Shown here: piece after piece, positions 1 through 6,310 of the stretch
Position numbering within the stretch: position 1 is the stretch's first letter
Layout of the letters: each line of letters begins with the position of its first letter
Assembly: GCA_029050995.1 (NCBI GenBank)
Contig: JAIDLO010000047.1
Span: 1 to 13,803 of the forward strand
Reading direction: 5' to 3'
From: Eubacterium sp.
GTDB taxonomy: Bacteria > Bacillota > Clostridia > Oscillospirales > Acutalibacteraceae
DNA length: 13,803 nucleotides
Notes under the pieces: generated by a model
Database searches by the model: none
The model's input: only the letters and a program-made list of their open reading frames with translations
What the model was told of the DNA's origin: nothing
Made by a program: the position numbers and the translations under genes

Positions 1-15
1 CAAGGATTATTTTTT

Positions 16-135
16 TCAAAATTTTATTGATAAAAAATTCCTCACTATTTGATCGGCTTCTGCCTTTCGCTTTGGAACAGTTAAAAGTGTAACATATTTG
101 TAATCTTTTAATCTATGTGAAATATCGCCAAGCAT
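16..135 (-). CDS. possible 39-residue ORF or gene remnant
   Basis: On the - strand a frame stays open from the TAA at 265-267 to the TGA at 16-18, about 80 codons, which is long for such AT-rich DNA. The only ATG is at 135 and begins MLGDISHRLKDYKYV; the 39-residue product is basic and ends in NFLSIKF. I see no ribosome binding site before this ATG, and no standard start lies further upstream in frame. It may be a small protein, the decayed end of an older gene, or chance. I do not recognise the family. Confidence 0.15.
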   Translation of the reverse strand: MLGDISHRLKDYKYVTLLTVPKRKAEADQIVRNFLSIKF

Positions 136-189
136 TTTGTAACTATTTTGTAATTGATAAGCATAATAAACAAAATTTCGTGTTTTGAC

Positions 190-218
190 TTGACAATTAT
201 TTTTACAATTATTAAAAA
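190..218 (+). promoter_or_regulatory. possible sigma-A promoter for the small-gene pair
   Basis: A perfect TTGACA (190-195) is followed, 17 bases later, by TAAAAA (213-218), which matches four of six bases of the -10 consensus. The leader to the gene at 372 would be about 150 bases. The surrounding AT-richness makes chance matches likely, so this is tentative. Confidence 0.3.
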
Positions 219-371
219 CTGTAAAAATATTTATTTCGGAAATTCGTAAAAATTTATTTTTTATTTATATAATTTGTATATTTTGCTGTAAATATTACAT
301 TTGCAAATGCAAATAATAGTATCGGGCAATAAATTTTGCTCATTCAAATTAAAAATGAAAGGAAAAACAGT

Positions 372-539
372 ATGCCGGATTTATTTAATTTAACACCGGA
401 AATGAACAGTTATTTTAATGCTTTGCCGAAAGGTATGCAGGAAAATGTAATTCAAAGCGGTGCAAAGATAAACAGCTTAGCGGATTTAAAACAGGTTGTA
501 AAGGAGCTTTCGGGCAATGAAATATCCTCAGAAAGATAA
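372..539 (+). CDS. small hypothetical protein, 55 residues
   Basis: The product is a small, probably helical soluble protein with no signal peptide or membrane segment. It begins MPDLFNLTPEMNSYF; the middle reads LPKGMQENVIQSGAKINS and leads into a helical tail. I recall short Firmicutes proteins of the same pattern (a Leu-Pro, a Gln-Glu pair, then Ser-Gly and an Asn/Ser-Leu helix), but I know no function. I chose the ATG at 372 because AAAGGA at 358-363 lies eight bases before it; the in-frame TTG at 336 has no such site. Its last 23 bases overlap the start of the next gene in another frame, and that gene's AAGGAG lies inside this one, so the two are probably translated together. Confidence 0.6.
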   Translation: MPDLFNLTPEMNSYFNALPKGMQENVIQSGAKINSLADLKQVVKELSGNEISSER

Positions 540-729
540 GGCGGTATCTTCTCCTGATGGAAGCTATAGGAAAAAATACCACCTTAAATCGTCAATCACG
601 AATAGATATTGTGCAAGTGTAAGCAATCCAACTGTTCAGCCGGATGCACGAACAGAAATGGGTGTGCCGATCCCGAGCCTTGAAAATGTTGAGTATTCAA
701 AAGAATATCAGGAAGAAAATCAAAGATAA
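517..729 (+). CDS. small hypothetical protein, possibly spore-surface type, 70 residues
   Basis: The 70-residue product has a basic N-terminal half (SYRKKYHLKSS) and a polar C-terminal half reading NPTVQPDARTEMGVPIPS and then a charged helix ending EENQR. The segment VPIPS followed by E-N-V-E-Y-x-K-E is reminiscent, from memory, of the tails of small clostridial spore-surface proteins (the DUF3787-like group), but the TAAWA box of that family is absent, so the assignment is weak. The start is supported by AAGGAG at 501-506, ten bases before the ATG. The reading frame overlaps the previous gene by 23 bases, which suggests translational coupling. No membrane segment or cysteine pair is visible. 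A strong hairpin follows directly. Confidence 0.55.
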   Translation: MKYPQKDKAVSSPDGSYRKKYHLKSSITNRYCASVSNPTVQPDARTEMGVPIPSLENVEYSKEYQEENQR

Positions 730-731
730 AC

Positions 732-768
732 AAAAAAGCCATTGCTTACTGCTGTAAGCAATGGCTTT
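732..768. terminator. bidirectional terminator between convergent genes
   Basis: A perfect 15-base-pair stem (735-749 with 754-768) encloses a four-base loop TGCT. Read on the - strand it is followed by a run of six T, so it is a good terminator for the ABC permease gene, whose stop is six bases before the stem. On the + strand the tail is weaker (TTTCTG) but the stem probably also ends the small-gene transcript. Confidence 0.85.
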
Positions 769-774
769 CTGTAA

Positions 775-1605
775 TTACATATGGAAAATAAGGTCGTCGC
801 TTTTTTTATTGAAAATCCATATTCCAATGAGTAAAGTTCCGAATGCCCAGGCTGTTGCGCCTAAAAGTAGATTAATATCCATAGTCGTACAGTAATAAAC
901 GCACTGTCTGAAAAGCTCTATCATATGGTAAATCGGATTGATTTCTATAAGCAATCTTGTCCATTTTGATTGAATAATATCTATGGAATAAATGATTGGC
1001 ACAATGTAGAACAGCAAGGTGCAGAATACATCCCACATATACTTTATATCTCTGAAATACACTTGAAGAACGGAAAGAATCAGTCCGACCCCGGCTGTGA
1101 AAACCAAAAGGAGTATAAGCGGAACGAAGAATAAAAGTGCGTGCCAATTTAATAAAAGCTCGTCTCCGTGTGAAATACCTGTAAATCTAAAGAATATCCA
1201 AACACATACAAAGCATAAAAGAGATATAGAAAGGTTTACAAAGGTTGAAAGAATAGAAGATAAAGGATAAATATATTTCGGTACATAAACCTTCTTTATT
1301 ATAGCAGCATTCGTTCTGAAGGAAACAAGTGCTGCTTTTGTTGATGTTGTAAAGAATTCAAACAAAAGCCTTCCTGTAAACAAAAAAACAGGATAGCAGG
1401 TAATTCCTCTTCTTCCGAAAAGACTGCTGAAAACAACAGAAAGAACTGCCATATTAAGAAGAGGCTGAACGAAACTCCAGAAAATTCCGAGCACGGAATC
1501 GCGATATTTTAATTTTATATTCTTTCGTGTTAATTCACGAAGAAGCGATTTATACTGATTGAATGTACCCCAAAAAGTATGTTCGCCGTTTTTTGTATTT
1601 TCCAT
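775..1605 (-). CDS. ABC-2 type permease for polysaccharide or teichoic acid export
   Basis: This is an integral membrane subunit of the ABC-2 exporter family (TagG/Wzm/RfbA type), which moves lipid-linked polysaccharide or wall polymer across the cytoplasmic membrane together with a separate ATPase. The 276-residue length is normal. The N-terminal cytoplasmic segment ends in KYRDSVLGIFWSFVQPLL (33-50), the typical amphipathic-to-first-helix motif; about six hydrophobic segments follow (near 42-63, 71-88, 112-139, 156-180, 189-210, 247-265). YFRDIKYMWDV (183-193) is the other family landmark. The start ATG has GAGG at 1612-1615. The gene has its own promoter (1640-1668) and terminator, so it appears monocistronic; no ATP-binding cassette gene lies beside it. 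The substrate cannot be read from the sequence. Confidence 0.9.
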   Translation of the reverse strand: MENTKNGEHTFWGTFNQYKSLLRELTRKNIKLKYRDSVLGIFWSFVQPLLNMAVLSVVFSSLFGRRGITCYPVFLFTGRLLFEFFTTSTKAALVSFRTNAAIIKKVYVPKYIYPLSSILSTFVNLSISLLCFVCVWIFFRFTGISHGDELLLNWHALLFFVPLILLLVFTAGVGLILSVLQVYFRDIKYMWDVFCTLLFYIVPIIYSIDIIQSKWTRLLIEINPIYHMIELFRQCVYYCTTMDINLLLGATAWAFGTLLIGIWIFNKKSDDLIFHM

Positions 1606-1639
1606 TTAAAACCTCAATACACATCAAAAAGTATTGTTC

Positions 1640-1668
1640 ATTATAGCACAAACAATTGTTAAGTTCAA
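1640..1668 (-). promoter_or_regulatory. sigma-A promoter of the ABC permease gene
   Basis: Read on the - strand, TTGAAC (1663-1668) and a perfect TATAAT (1640-1645) are separated by exactly 17 bases. The predicted transcript starts near 1633, giving a leader of roughly 28 bases to the ATG at 1605. This supports independent transcription of the permease gene rather than readthrough from aroK. Confidence 0.7.
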
Positions 1669-1674
1669 TACAGC

Positions 1675-1698
1675 ATAATTTACAGATTTGTAAATTAT
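1675..1698. repeat. perfect 9-base inverted repeat after aroK
   Basis: ATAATTTAC (1675-1683) is repeated in inverted order at 1690-1698 around a six-base loop. It begins directly after the aroK stop and ends six bases before the -35 box of the permease promoter. The stem is almost all A-T and has no T-run after it on the - strand, so it is a poor terminator. It could be an operator upstream of the permease promoter, a weak stop for aroK, or chance. Confidence 0.35.
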
Positions 1699-2187
1699 TT
1701 ATCTGAATAAATCGGCAATATAAACAGCGGTTTTTCTTGCAGACATATCTCCGTCAACCGTATAATCAGCAGCTGCAAGATATTTTTCACGCCTTTCGTC
1801 ATAAAGCTTTTTGGCATTCTCTTTGTCTTTAAAAAGTGGGCGTGAAGCGCCGTCGCCAACCCTTGTACAGATTACATCAAAGGAAGCATCAAGGAAAACA
1901 ATTTTGCATCCGTTCTTTAATGCATCAACATTTCGTTCAAGGGTAAGTGCGCCGCCGCCTGTTGAGATAACAGCGTTTTTCAGCTCGGCAGCCTTTTTGC
2001 AAATTTCAAATTCCAGATCTCGGAAATAATCTTCGCCTCTTGCAGCGAAAATCGCCGGAATGGAAATTCCGGTTTCTTCTTCAATCATTTCATCCGTATC
2101 AACAAATTTTCTGCCCATAATTTTGGCAAGCTCTTTGCCAACAACTGTTTTTCCGGCTCCCATAAATCCGCAAAGTGCAATGTTCAT
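1699..2187 (-). CDS. aroK: shikimate kinase
   Basis: The enzyme phosphorylates the 3-hydroxyl of shikimate with ATP, the fifth step of the shikimate pathway to chorismate, in the cytoplasm. The 162-residue protein has the normal short length. Visible landmarks are the P-loop GFMGAGKT (7-14), the DTDE motif with shikimate-contacting Asp32, Arg56 in YFRDLE, the GGG turn (77-79), the lid arginine in SRPLF (Arg116) and the late arginines of ERREKY (132-133), the usual substrate or nucleotide contacts. Its ATG overlaps the stop codon of aroE by one base (TAATG), so the two are almost certainly co-translated. All expected catalytic residues are present. Confidence 0.95.
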   Translation of the reverse strand: MNIALCGFMGAGKTVVGKELAKIMGRKFVDTDEMIEEETGISIPAIFAARGEDYFRDLEFEICKKAAELKNAVISTGGGALTLERNVDALKNGCKIVFLDASFDVICTRVGDGASRPLFKDKENAKKLYDERREKYLAAADYTVDGDMSARKTAVYIADLFR

Positions 2188-3011
2188 TATTTTTCAAGCT
2201 CCTTTTTGGTTGTTTCAATAACCCTTTGAATATCCTCTTCCGAGAATTCAACATTGTTCCAGATTTCTTCGGCAATTGCAGCCTGCCAGACAAGCATGGA
2301 AAGTCCGTTTGAATATTTGAGTCCGGCTTCCTTTGCGTATTTTATAAACAAGGTTTCCTCTGGATTGTAAATTGCATCAAAAACAGCATCTGCCTTTTGA
2401 ATGATTTCTTTTGGCAGAACGCAGGCGTTGATGTTTGGATGCATGCCGACAGGCGTTCCGTTTATAATCAGATTGTAGCTTTCGCTTACATCCTTAAGAT
2501 TTAAAACCTTTGCCTCTTTATCAAGCTTTTCTTTGATTTCGCCTGCTAAAATGTTTGCCGCAGGAATGTCGTCATCCCTGACTGCAATTGTTAAGCTGCA
2601 TCCTGCAAGCACAGCTTCAAAGGCAAACATTCTTGCAACACCGCCTGAACCGCAAAGAAGAACATCTCCCGATAAATCAATGCCAGCCATTTTTATTGCT
2701 CTTAAAAATCCGTGACAGTCCGTATTGTAGCCTTTTAATTTTTCGCCTGTATGAACTGTGTTTACAGCGCCGAAAAGTGCTGCTCTTTCATCAAGCTCGT
2801 CCAGAAAAGGAATAACATCAATTTTATGGGGAATAGTTACATTGAAGCCGCAAAGCCCCGTAAGTGATGAAAACTCATTTTTTAAATTTTCGGGAGAAAT
2901 TTCATAAAGCTTATACTCTCCCTCAATTCCGCTTATTTTGAATAATTCCCTGTGGATAACAGGGGATAAGGAATGGCCTAAAGGATAGCCTGTAAGTCCG
3001 AATGATTTCAT
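2187..3011 (-). CDS. aroE: shikimate dehydrogenase (NADP+)
   Basis: The enzyme reduces 3-dehydroshikimate to shikimate with NADPH, the step just before AroK. At 274 residues it is the standard length. The N-terminal substrate domain shows SLSP (14-17), FNVTIPHK with catalytic Lys63, GAVNT (81-85) and GYNTD with Asp98. The nucleotide fold has GSGGVAR (121-127), a slight variant of the usual GAGGAAR. NGTPVGM (184-190), IYNPEET and NGLSMLVWQA (235-244, with Gln243) complete the family pattern. GGAAGG lies eight bases before the ATG. aroE is first in a two-gene unit with aroK and is divergent from the acyl carrier protein gene. I did not find a convincing promoter for it: TTTACA/TATTAT at 3026-3053 would start the transcript on the ribosome binding site. 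Confidence 0.96.
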   Translation of the reverse strand: MKSFGLTGYPLGHSLSPVIHRELFKISGIEGEYKLYEISPENLKNEFSSLTGLCGFNVTIPHKIDVIPFLDELDERAALFGAVNTVHTGEKLKGYNTDCHGFLRAIKMAGIDLSGDVLLCGSGGVARMFAFEAVLAGCSLTIAVRDDDIPAANILAGEIKEKLDKEAKVLNLKDVSESYNLIINGTPVGMHPNINACVLPKEIIQKADAVFDAIYNPEETLFIKYAKEAGLKYSNGLSMLVWQAAIAEEIWNNVEFSEEDIQRVIETTKKELEK

Positions 3012-3083
3012 TATAAATACCTTCCATAATATATGATTTTTTATAGCTGTAAAAATATAGTTTGAATTTAATCCTCAGAGCTA

Positions 3084-3112
3084 TTGACAACTTAGTCTAA
3101 ATTTTATAATAT
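3084..3112 (+). promoter_or_regulatory. probable promoter of the acyl carrier protein gene
   Basis: A perfect TTGACA (3084-3089) is followed by overlapping -10 candidates: TAATAT at 3107-3112 (17-base spacer) or a perfect TATAAT at 3105-3110 (15-base spacer). A nine-base palindrome, TTAGTCTAA (3092-3100), sits in the spacer and could be a small operator half. The leader to the ATG would be about 55 bases. Confidence 0.6.
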
Positions 3113-3172
3113 GATAATAACACAACAGTTAAATATTAACAACTATTATTTTTTGTTTAGGAGAGATTGATT

Positions 3173-3403
3173 ATGGTATTCGAAAAGATACAAGATATTC
3201 TTGCAGAACAGCTTGATATTGAAAATGCTGCATCCATTACTATGGATAGCCTTCTTGTTGAAGATCTTGGAGCAGATAGTCTTGATTCAATTGATATCGT
3301 TATGAGTGTTGAAGATGAATTTAAAATTGAAGTGCCTGATGAAGTTATTGAAACAATGAATTCAGTTGCTGATATTGTTAATTATATAGAAAATAATATT
3401 TAA
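3173..3403 (+). CDS. acpP: acyl carrier protein
   Basis: This 76-residue acidic protein carries acyl chains on a 4'-phosphopantetheine arm, normally in fatty-acid synthesis. The attachment serine is Ser36 in the motif GADSLDSIDIV, and the four-helix ACP pattern continues with EFKIEVPDE and the final helix. The ATG at 3173 is chosen because AGGAG (3159-3163) lies nine bases before it; the in-frame TTG at 3167 is too close. No fatty-acid synthesis genes flank it: aroE is upstream and divergent, glpK is downstream behind a terminator. It may therefore be the housekeeping ACP at an unlinked site or a second ACP for another acyl pathway; the sequence alone does not decide. Confidence 0.92.
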   Translation: MVFEKIQDILAEQLDIENAASITMDSLLVEDLGADSLDSIDIVMSVEDEFKIEVPDEVIETMNSVADIVNYIENNI

Positions 3404-3409
3404 ATATAT

Positions 3410-3432
3410 TTACATATTGTTGACATATGTAA
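3410..3432. promoter_or_regulatory. operator-like inverted repeat at the glpK promoter
   Basis: TTACATAT (3410-3417) and ATATGTAA (3425-3432) form a perfect 8-base inverted repeat around a seven-base centre. The dyad covers the -35 box (3420-3425) of the predicted glpK promoter, a classic position for a repressor. I do not recognise it as a cre, Rex or GlpR box. Confidence 0.4.
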
Positions 3433-3448
3433 TTAAAAATATTAAAAT
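3420..3448 (+). promoter_or_regulatory. promoter of the glpK gene group
   Basis: A perfect TTGACA (3420-3425), a 17-base spacer and TAAAAT (3443-3448, five of six) form a strong sigma-A promoter starting 17 bases after the acpP stop. The expected start near 3455 falls inside the left arm of the acpP terminator hairpin, so transcripts from this promoter would begin within that hairpin rather than run through it from upstream. Confidence 0.7.
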
Positions 3449-3451
3449 AGA

Positions 3452-3482
3452 AGAGTGAGCATAAGCTTGCTCTTTATTTTTT
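3452..3482 (+). terminator. rho-independent terminator after acpP
   Basis: A nine-base-pair stem (3452-3460 with 3465-3473, two G-U pairs) with loop ATAA is followed by TTATTTTTT. It is well placed to end the acpP transcript. It overlaps the predicted transcription start for glpK. Confidence 0.75.
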
Positions 3483-3489
3483 GCACTTC

Positions 3490-3535
3490 AGCCAACCAAG
3501 AGCCGAACAAAATAAAGTTCGACTCTTGTTTGGCT
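3490..3535 (+). repeat. long imperfect hairpin in the glpK leader
   Basis: Two 19-base arms (3490-3508 and 3517-3535) pair at 17 positions around an AT-only eight-base loop. No T-run follows, so it is not a standard terminator. It lies ten bases before the glpK ribosome binding site, inside the predicted leader. It may stabilise the mRNA, bind a regulator, or be a small dispersed repeat. Confidence 0.6.
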
Positions 3536-3557
3536 AAGGTATTAAGGGGGAAAATTT

Positions 3558-5060
3558 TTGGGTAAAAAATATGTTATGGCGCTTGATCAGGGTACTACAA
3601 GTTCAAGAGCTATCATTTTTAACAAAAAGGGTGAAATTGTAGCAAAGGCACAAAATGAATTTACGCAGTATTATCCGCAGAATGGTTGGGTAGAGCATGA
3701 TCCAAAAGAAATTCTGTTTTCCGAAATGGAAGCCGTTCTTTCTGTTTTAAGGCAAGGTAAGGTTAATCCAGAAGATATTGCAGGTATCGGAATTACCAAT
3801 CAGCGTGAAACAACGATTGTTTGGGATAAGGAAACGGGAAAGCCGATTTACAATGCAATTGTTTGGCAGTGCCGCCGTACAGCGGATTATTGTGAAAAAC
3901 TTAAAGCAGAGGGCTTAAGCGACTATGTTAAGGAAACAACAGGTCTTCTGATTGATGCTTATTTCTCGGCAACAAAAATCAAATGGATTCTTGATAATGT
4001 TGAGGGTGCAAGAGAAAGAGCTGAAAAGGGCGAACTCCTTTTTGGTACGATTGATACATGGCTTATCTGGAATTTAACAGTAGGCAAGGTTCATGTTACG
4101 GATTACAGCAATGCCTGCCGTACAATGCTTTTTGATATTGATAAGCTTCAGTGGGATCCGTATCTTTGTGAAAAACTTGGTATTCCAATGTCTATGCTTC
4201 CTGAGGTTAAGCCGTCAAGCTGTATTTACGGCGAATGTGCTAAGTTCCCGGGTATGGAAGATATTGCAGGTATTCCGATTGCAGGTGCGATCGGCGACCA
4301 GCCGGGTGCTCTTTTCGGACAGGGCTGTTTTGAAGAAGGTCAGGCAAAGAATACATACGGAACAGGATGCTTCCTGCTTCTGAATACAGGCGATAAGAGA
4401 ATTAATTCCCGTTCAAATCTTTTAACAGGCGTTGCCTGGGGCTTGGACGGCAAGATTACATATGATTTAGAGGGCTCAGCATTTAATGCCGGTTCTGTAA
4501 TCAAATGGCTTCGTGATGAGATTGAGCTTATTAAGGATGCACCTGAATGTGATGAGCTTGCAATGGAAGTTGAGGATTCAAACGGACTTTATTTTGTTCC
4601 AGCATTTACGGGTCTTGGTGCTCCGTATTGGGATATGTATGCTCGCGGCTGTATGATTGGTTTAACAAGAGGTATAAACAAAAAGCATATCTGCCGTGCT
4701 GTTCTTGAGAGTATTACATTCCAGATGACGGATTTGCTTGAAGCTATGATGAGCGACAGCGGAATTCTTCTGAAGGATTTACGCGTAGACGGCGGTGCAT
4801 CGGTTTCAGATATTATGATGCAGATTCAGGCGGATATGACAGGCGTTAAGGTTAACCGCCCTGTAAACAGAGAGGCTACGGCGCTTGGTGCTGCTTACCT
4901 TGCAGGTCTTGCTACGGGTGTATGGAAAGATACAGAAGAGATTGAAGCAAACCGCCAGGTTGATAAGATTTTCGTTCCGTCTATGGAAGAATCCAAGCGT
5001 AATGAAATGTATGCAAATTGGAAAAGAGCGGTTGAGCGCTCAAGAAATTGGGAAAGATAA
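3558..5060 (+). CDS. glpK: glycerol kinase
   Basis: The enzyme phosphorylates glycerol with ATP to sn-glycerol 3-phosphate in the cytoplasm. The 500-residue length and full FGGY fold match the family: ALDQGTTSSRA (8-18, catalytic Asp10), NQRETTIVW with glycerol contacts Arg83 and Glu84, Tyr135, GDQPGALFGQ with Asp247, GTGCFLLLNTG, GLGAPYWDMYARG and VDGGASVSDIMMQ near the C-terminus. Translation starts at TTG: it gives the typical N-terminus MGKKYVMALDQG and has AGGGGG at 3545-3550, seven bases upstream. In enterococci and bacilli a histidine in the loop after the YG of the LPEV region is phosphorylated by HPr; here that loop reads YGECAKFPG (224-232) with no histidine, so this control is probably absent. 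No glpF, glpD or glpP lies nearby. The next gene follows after 65 bases on the same strand. Confidence 0.97.
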   Translation: MGKKYVMALDQGTTSSRAIIFNKKGEIVAKAQNEFTQYYPQNGWVEHDPKEILFSEMEAVLSVLRQGKVNPEDIAGIGITNQRETTIVWDKETGKPIYNAIVWQCRRTADYCEKLKAEGLSDYVKETTGLLIDAYFSATKIKWILDNVEGARERAEKGELLFGTIDTWLIWNLTVGKVHVTDYSNACRTMLFDIDKLQWDPYLCEKLGIPMSMLPEVKPSSCIYGECAKFPGMEDIAGIPIAGAIGDQPGALFGQGCFEEGQAKNTYGTGCFLLLNTGDKRINSRSNLLTGVAWGLDGKITYDLEGSAFNAGSVIKWLRDEIELIKDAPECDELAMEVEDSNGLYFVPAFTGLGAPYWDMYARGCMIGLTRGINKKHICRAVLESITFQMTDLLEAMMSDSGILLKDLRVDGGASVSDIMMQIQADMTGVKVNRPVNREATALGAAYLAGLATGVWKDTEEIEANRQVDKIFVPSMEESKRNEMYANWKRAVERSRNWER

Positions 5061-5125
5061 ATAAAGTTAAAACAGTTTGGCTTTATTTAAAAAATATTTT
5101 TATAACAGACAAGGAGAAAAAATTT

Positions 5126-6289
5126 ATGTCTAGAGTAGTTTGCCCATGGAATCTTATTTCAGATTTCGTAACAGATGCCTTTGTTGGCTATGGTATTCCG
5201 AGAGAAGATGCAGAAATCTGCACCGATATTCTTTTGGAATCAGACAAAAGAGGTATTGAAAGCCACGGTTGTAACCGTTTCAAGCCTATCTATATTGATA
5301 GAATTGTTGCAGGTATTCAGAACCCTGTAACAGAGTTTGAAATTTTAAAGGAAACACCAACAACAGCAGTTGTTGACGGTCATAACGGTATGGGTCAGGT
5401 TATCGGCTATAAAGCAATGCAGATGGCTATTGATAAAGCAAAGCAGTATGGTTTGGGTATGGTTGCAGTTCGTAATTCCTGCCATTATGGTATTGCAGGC
5501 TATTATGCAACACAGGCAACACAGCAGGGCTGTATTTGTATGACAGGTACAAACGCAAGACCTTCTGTTGCGCCTACATTTGGTGTTGAGGGTATGTTTG
5601 GTACAAACCCATTTACAATCGGTATTCCTACTGATGAAAAGTTTGATTTTATCTTTGACTGTGCAACCTCTATTACACAGAATGGTAAAATTGAATATTA
5701 TGCAAGAATTAACGAGGATGTTCATCCTGGTACAATTATCGGCAGAGACGGCGAGCCTGTTGAGGGCGATGCAGGCGTTGCTCTTAAGAAAATTCGTGGA
5801 GCAGAGGCTGCGCTTACAACACTTGGCGGTATCGGCGAAGCACTCGGTGGCTATAAGGGCTATGGCTTTGCTATGGCTGTTGAGCTTTTCTCAGCAATCC
5901 TTCAGGACGGCGAATACGGTAAGGCTCTTGATGGTAAGGATGAAGAAGGCAATATAAGACCATATCATCTTGGACATTATTTCATCGCAATTGATACAGA
6001 GCACTTCCTTGGCGAAGAAATCGCAAGAAAGAAGGCAGGCGATATTATCCGTTCTGTTCGTAATTCTCAGAAAGCACCTGATGCTGAAAGAATTTATACA
6101 GCAGGCGAAAAGGAATATGAAATCTGGAAAGAGCGTGAAAACAGCGGTGTTCCGATTACAGAAGCAGTTCAGAAAGAAATTCTTGAAATTCGTGATAAGC
6201 TTCAGCTTGATTATGTATTCCCTTGGGAAGAGGGATATACGCCTTATCCTGAAACTGTTAAGGCAACATCTCATATTGAAAGAAAATAA
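5126..6289 (+). CDS. Ldh_2-family malate/L-lactate-type dehydrogenase
   Basis: The 387-residue product belongs to the Ldh_2 family of NAD(P)-dependent 2-hydroxyacid dehydrogenases (malate, L-lactate, ureidoglycolate and related substrates), which is unrelated to the classical Rossmann-fold LDH/MDH. Landmarks are ESHGCNRF with His47, TTAVVDGHNGMGQVIG, the active-site NSCHYGIAGYY with His120, GTNPFTIGIP and GGYKGYGFAM. Malate is favoured as substrate only because a malic enzyme gene follows 21 bases downstream; lactate or another hydroxyacid remains possible. The ATG at 5126 is supported by AAGGAG at 5111-5116, nine bases before it; a longer in-frame start at 5048 overlaps glpK and lacks such support. 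The gap after glpK holds a weak AT-only hairpin (5059-5066 with 5081-5088) that is not a convincing terminator, so readthrough from glpK is likely. Confidence 0.87.
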   Translation: MSRVVCPWNLISDFVTDAFVGYGIPREDAEICTDILLESDKRGIESHGCNRFKPIYIDRIVAGIQNPVTEFEILKETPTTAVVDGHNGMGQVIGYKAMQMAIDKAKQYGLGMVAVRNSCHYGIAGYYATQATQQGCICMTGTNARPSVAPTFGVEGMFGTNPFTIGIPTDEKFDFIFDCATSITQNGKIEYYARINEDVHPGTIIGRDGEPVEGDAGVALKKIRGAEAALTTLGGIGEALGGYKGYGFAMAVELFSAILQDGEYGKALDGKDEEGNIRPYHLGHYFIAIDTEHFLGEEIARKKAGDIIRSVRNSQKAPDAERIYTAGEKEYEIWKERENSGVPITEAVQKEILEIRDKLQLDYVFPWEEGYTPYPETVKATSHIERK

Positions 6290-6310
6290 TTTATAAAAGA
6301 GGATACAATT

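Larger units (their letters stand above)
1..371. other. AT-rich intergenic region, no convincing gene
   Basis: This stretch is extremely rich in A and T and holds no convincing gene on the + strand. It contains a possible promoter (190-218), an isolated TATAAT at 268-273 without a good -35 box, and a 10-base palindrome ATTTGCAAAT at 299-308 whose GCAAAT half is repeated directly. On the - strand a reading frame is free of stops from 264 to 16 (listed separately). It is probably the control region of the small genes that follow, and possibly of a leftward gene beyond the edge. Confidence 0.5.

Noticed and set aside
872..1147. Second - strand frame inside the ABC permease gene
   Set aside because: It is out of frame with a clear membrane protein and its composition is not protein-like.
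3026..3053. Promoter-like TTTACA/TATTAT upstream of aroE on the - strand
   Set aside because: The implied start near 3019 would remove the ribosome binding site at 3020-3025.
5077..5106. Promoter-like TTGGCT/TATAAC before the Ldh_2 gene
   Set aside because: The start would fall on the ribosome binding site, and AT-rich DNA gives such matches easily; readthrough from glpK is simpler.
5048..5125. N-terminal extension of the Ldh_2 dehydrogenase overlapping glpK
   Set aside because: Family members start near the ATG at 5126, which has AAGGAG nine bases before it; the extension has no such site.
5345..5725. Cysteine-rich - strand reading frame of about 126 codons
   Set aside because: It lies wholly antisense to the Ldh_2 dehydrogenase gene, whose motifs are intact; the Cys/Asn-rich composition is the reverse complement of GCA/GTT-rich coding DNA, and there is no supported start.
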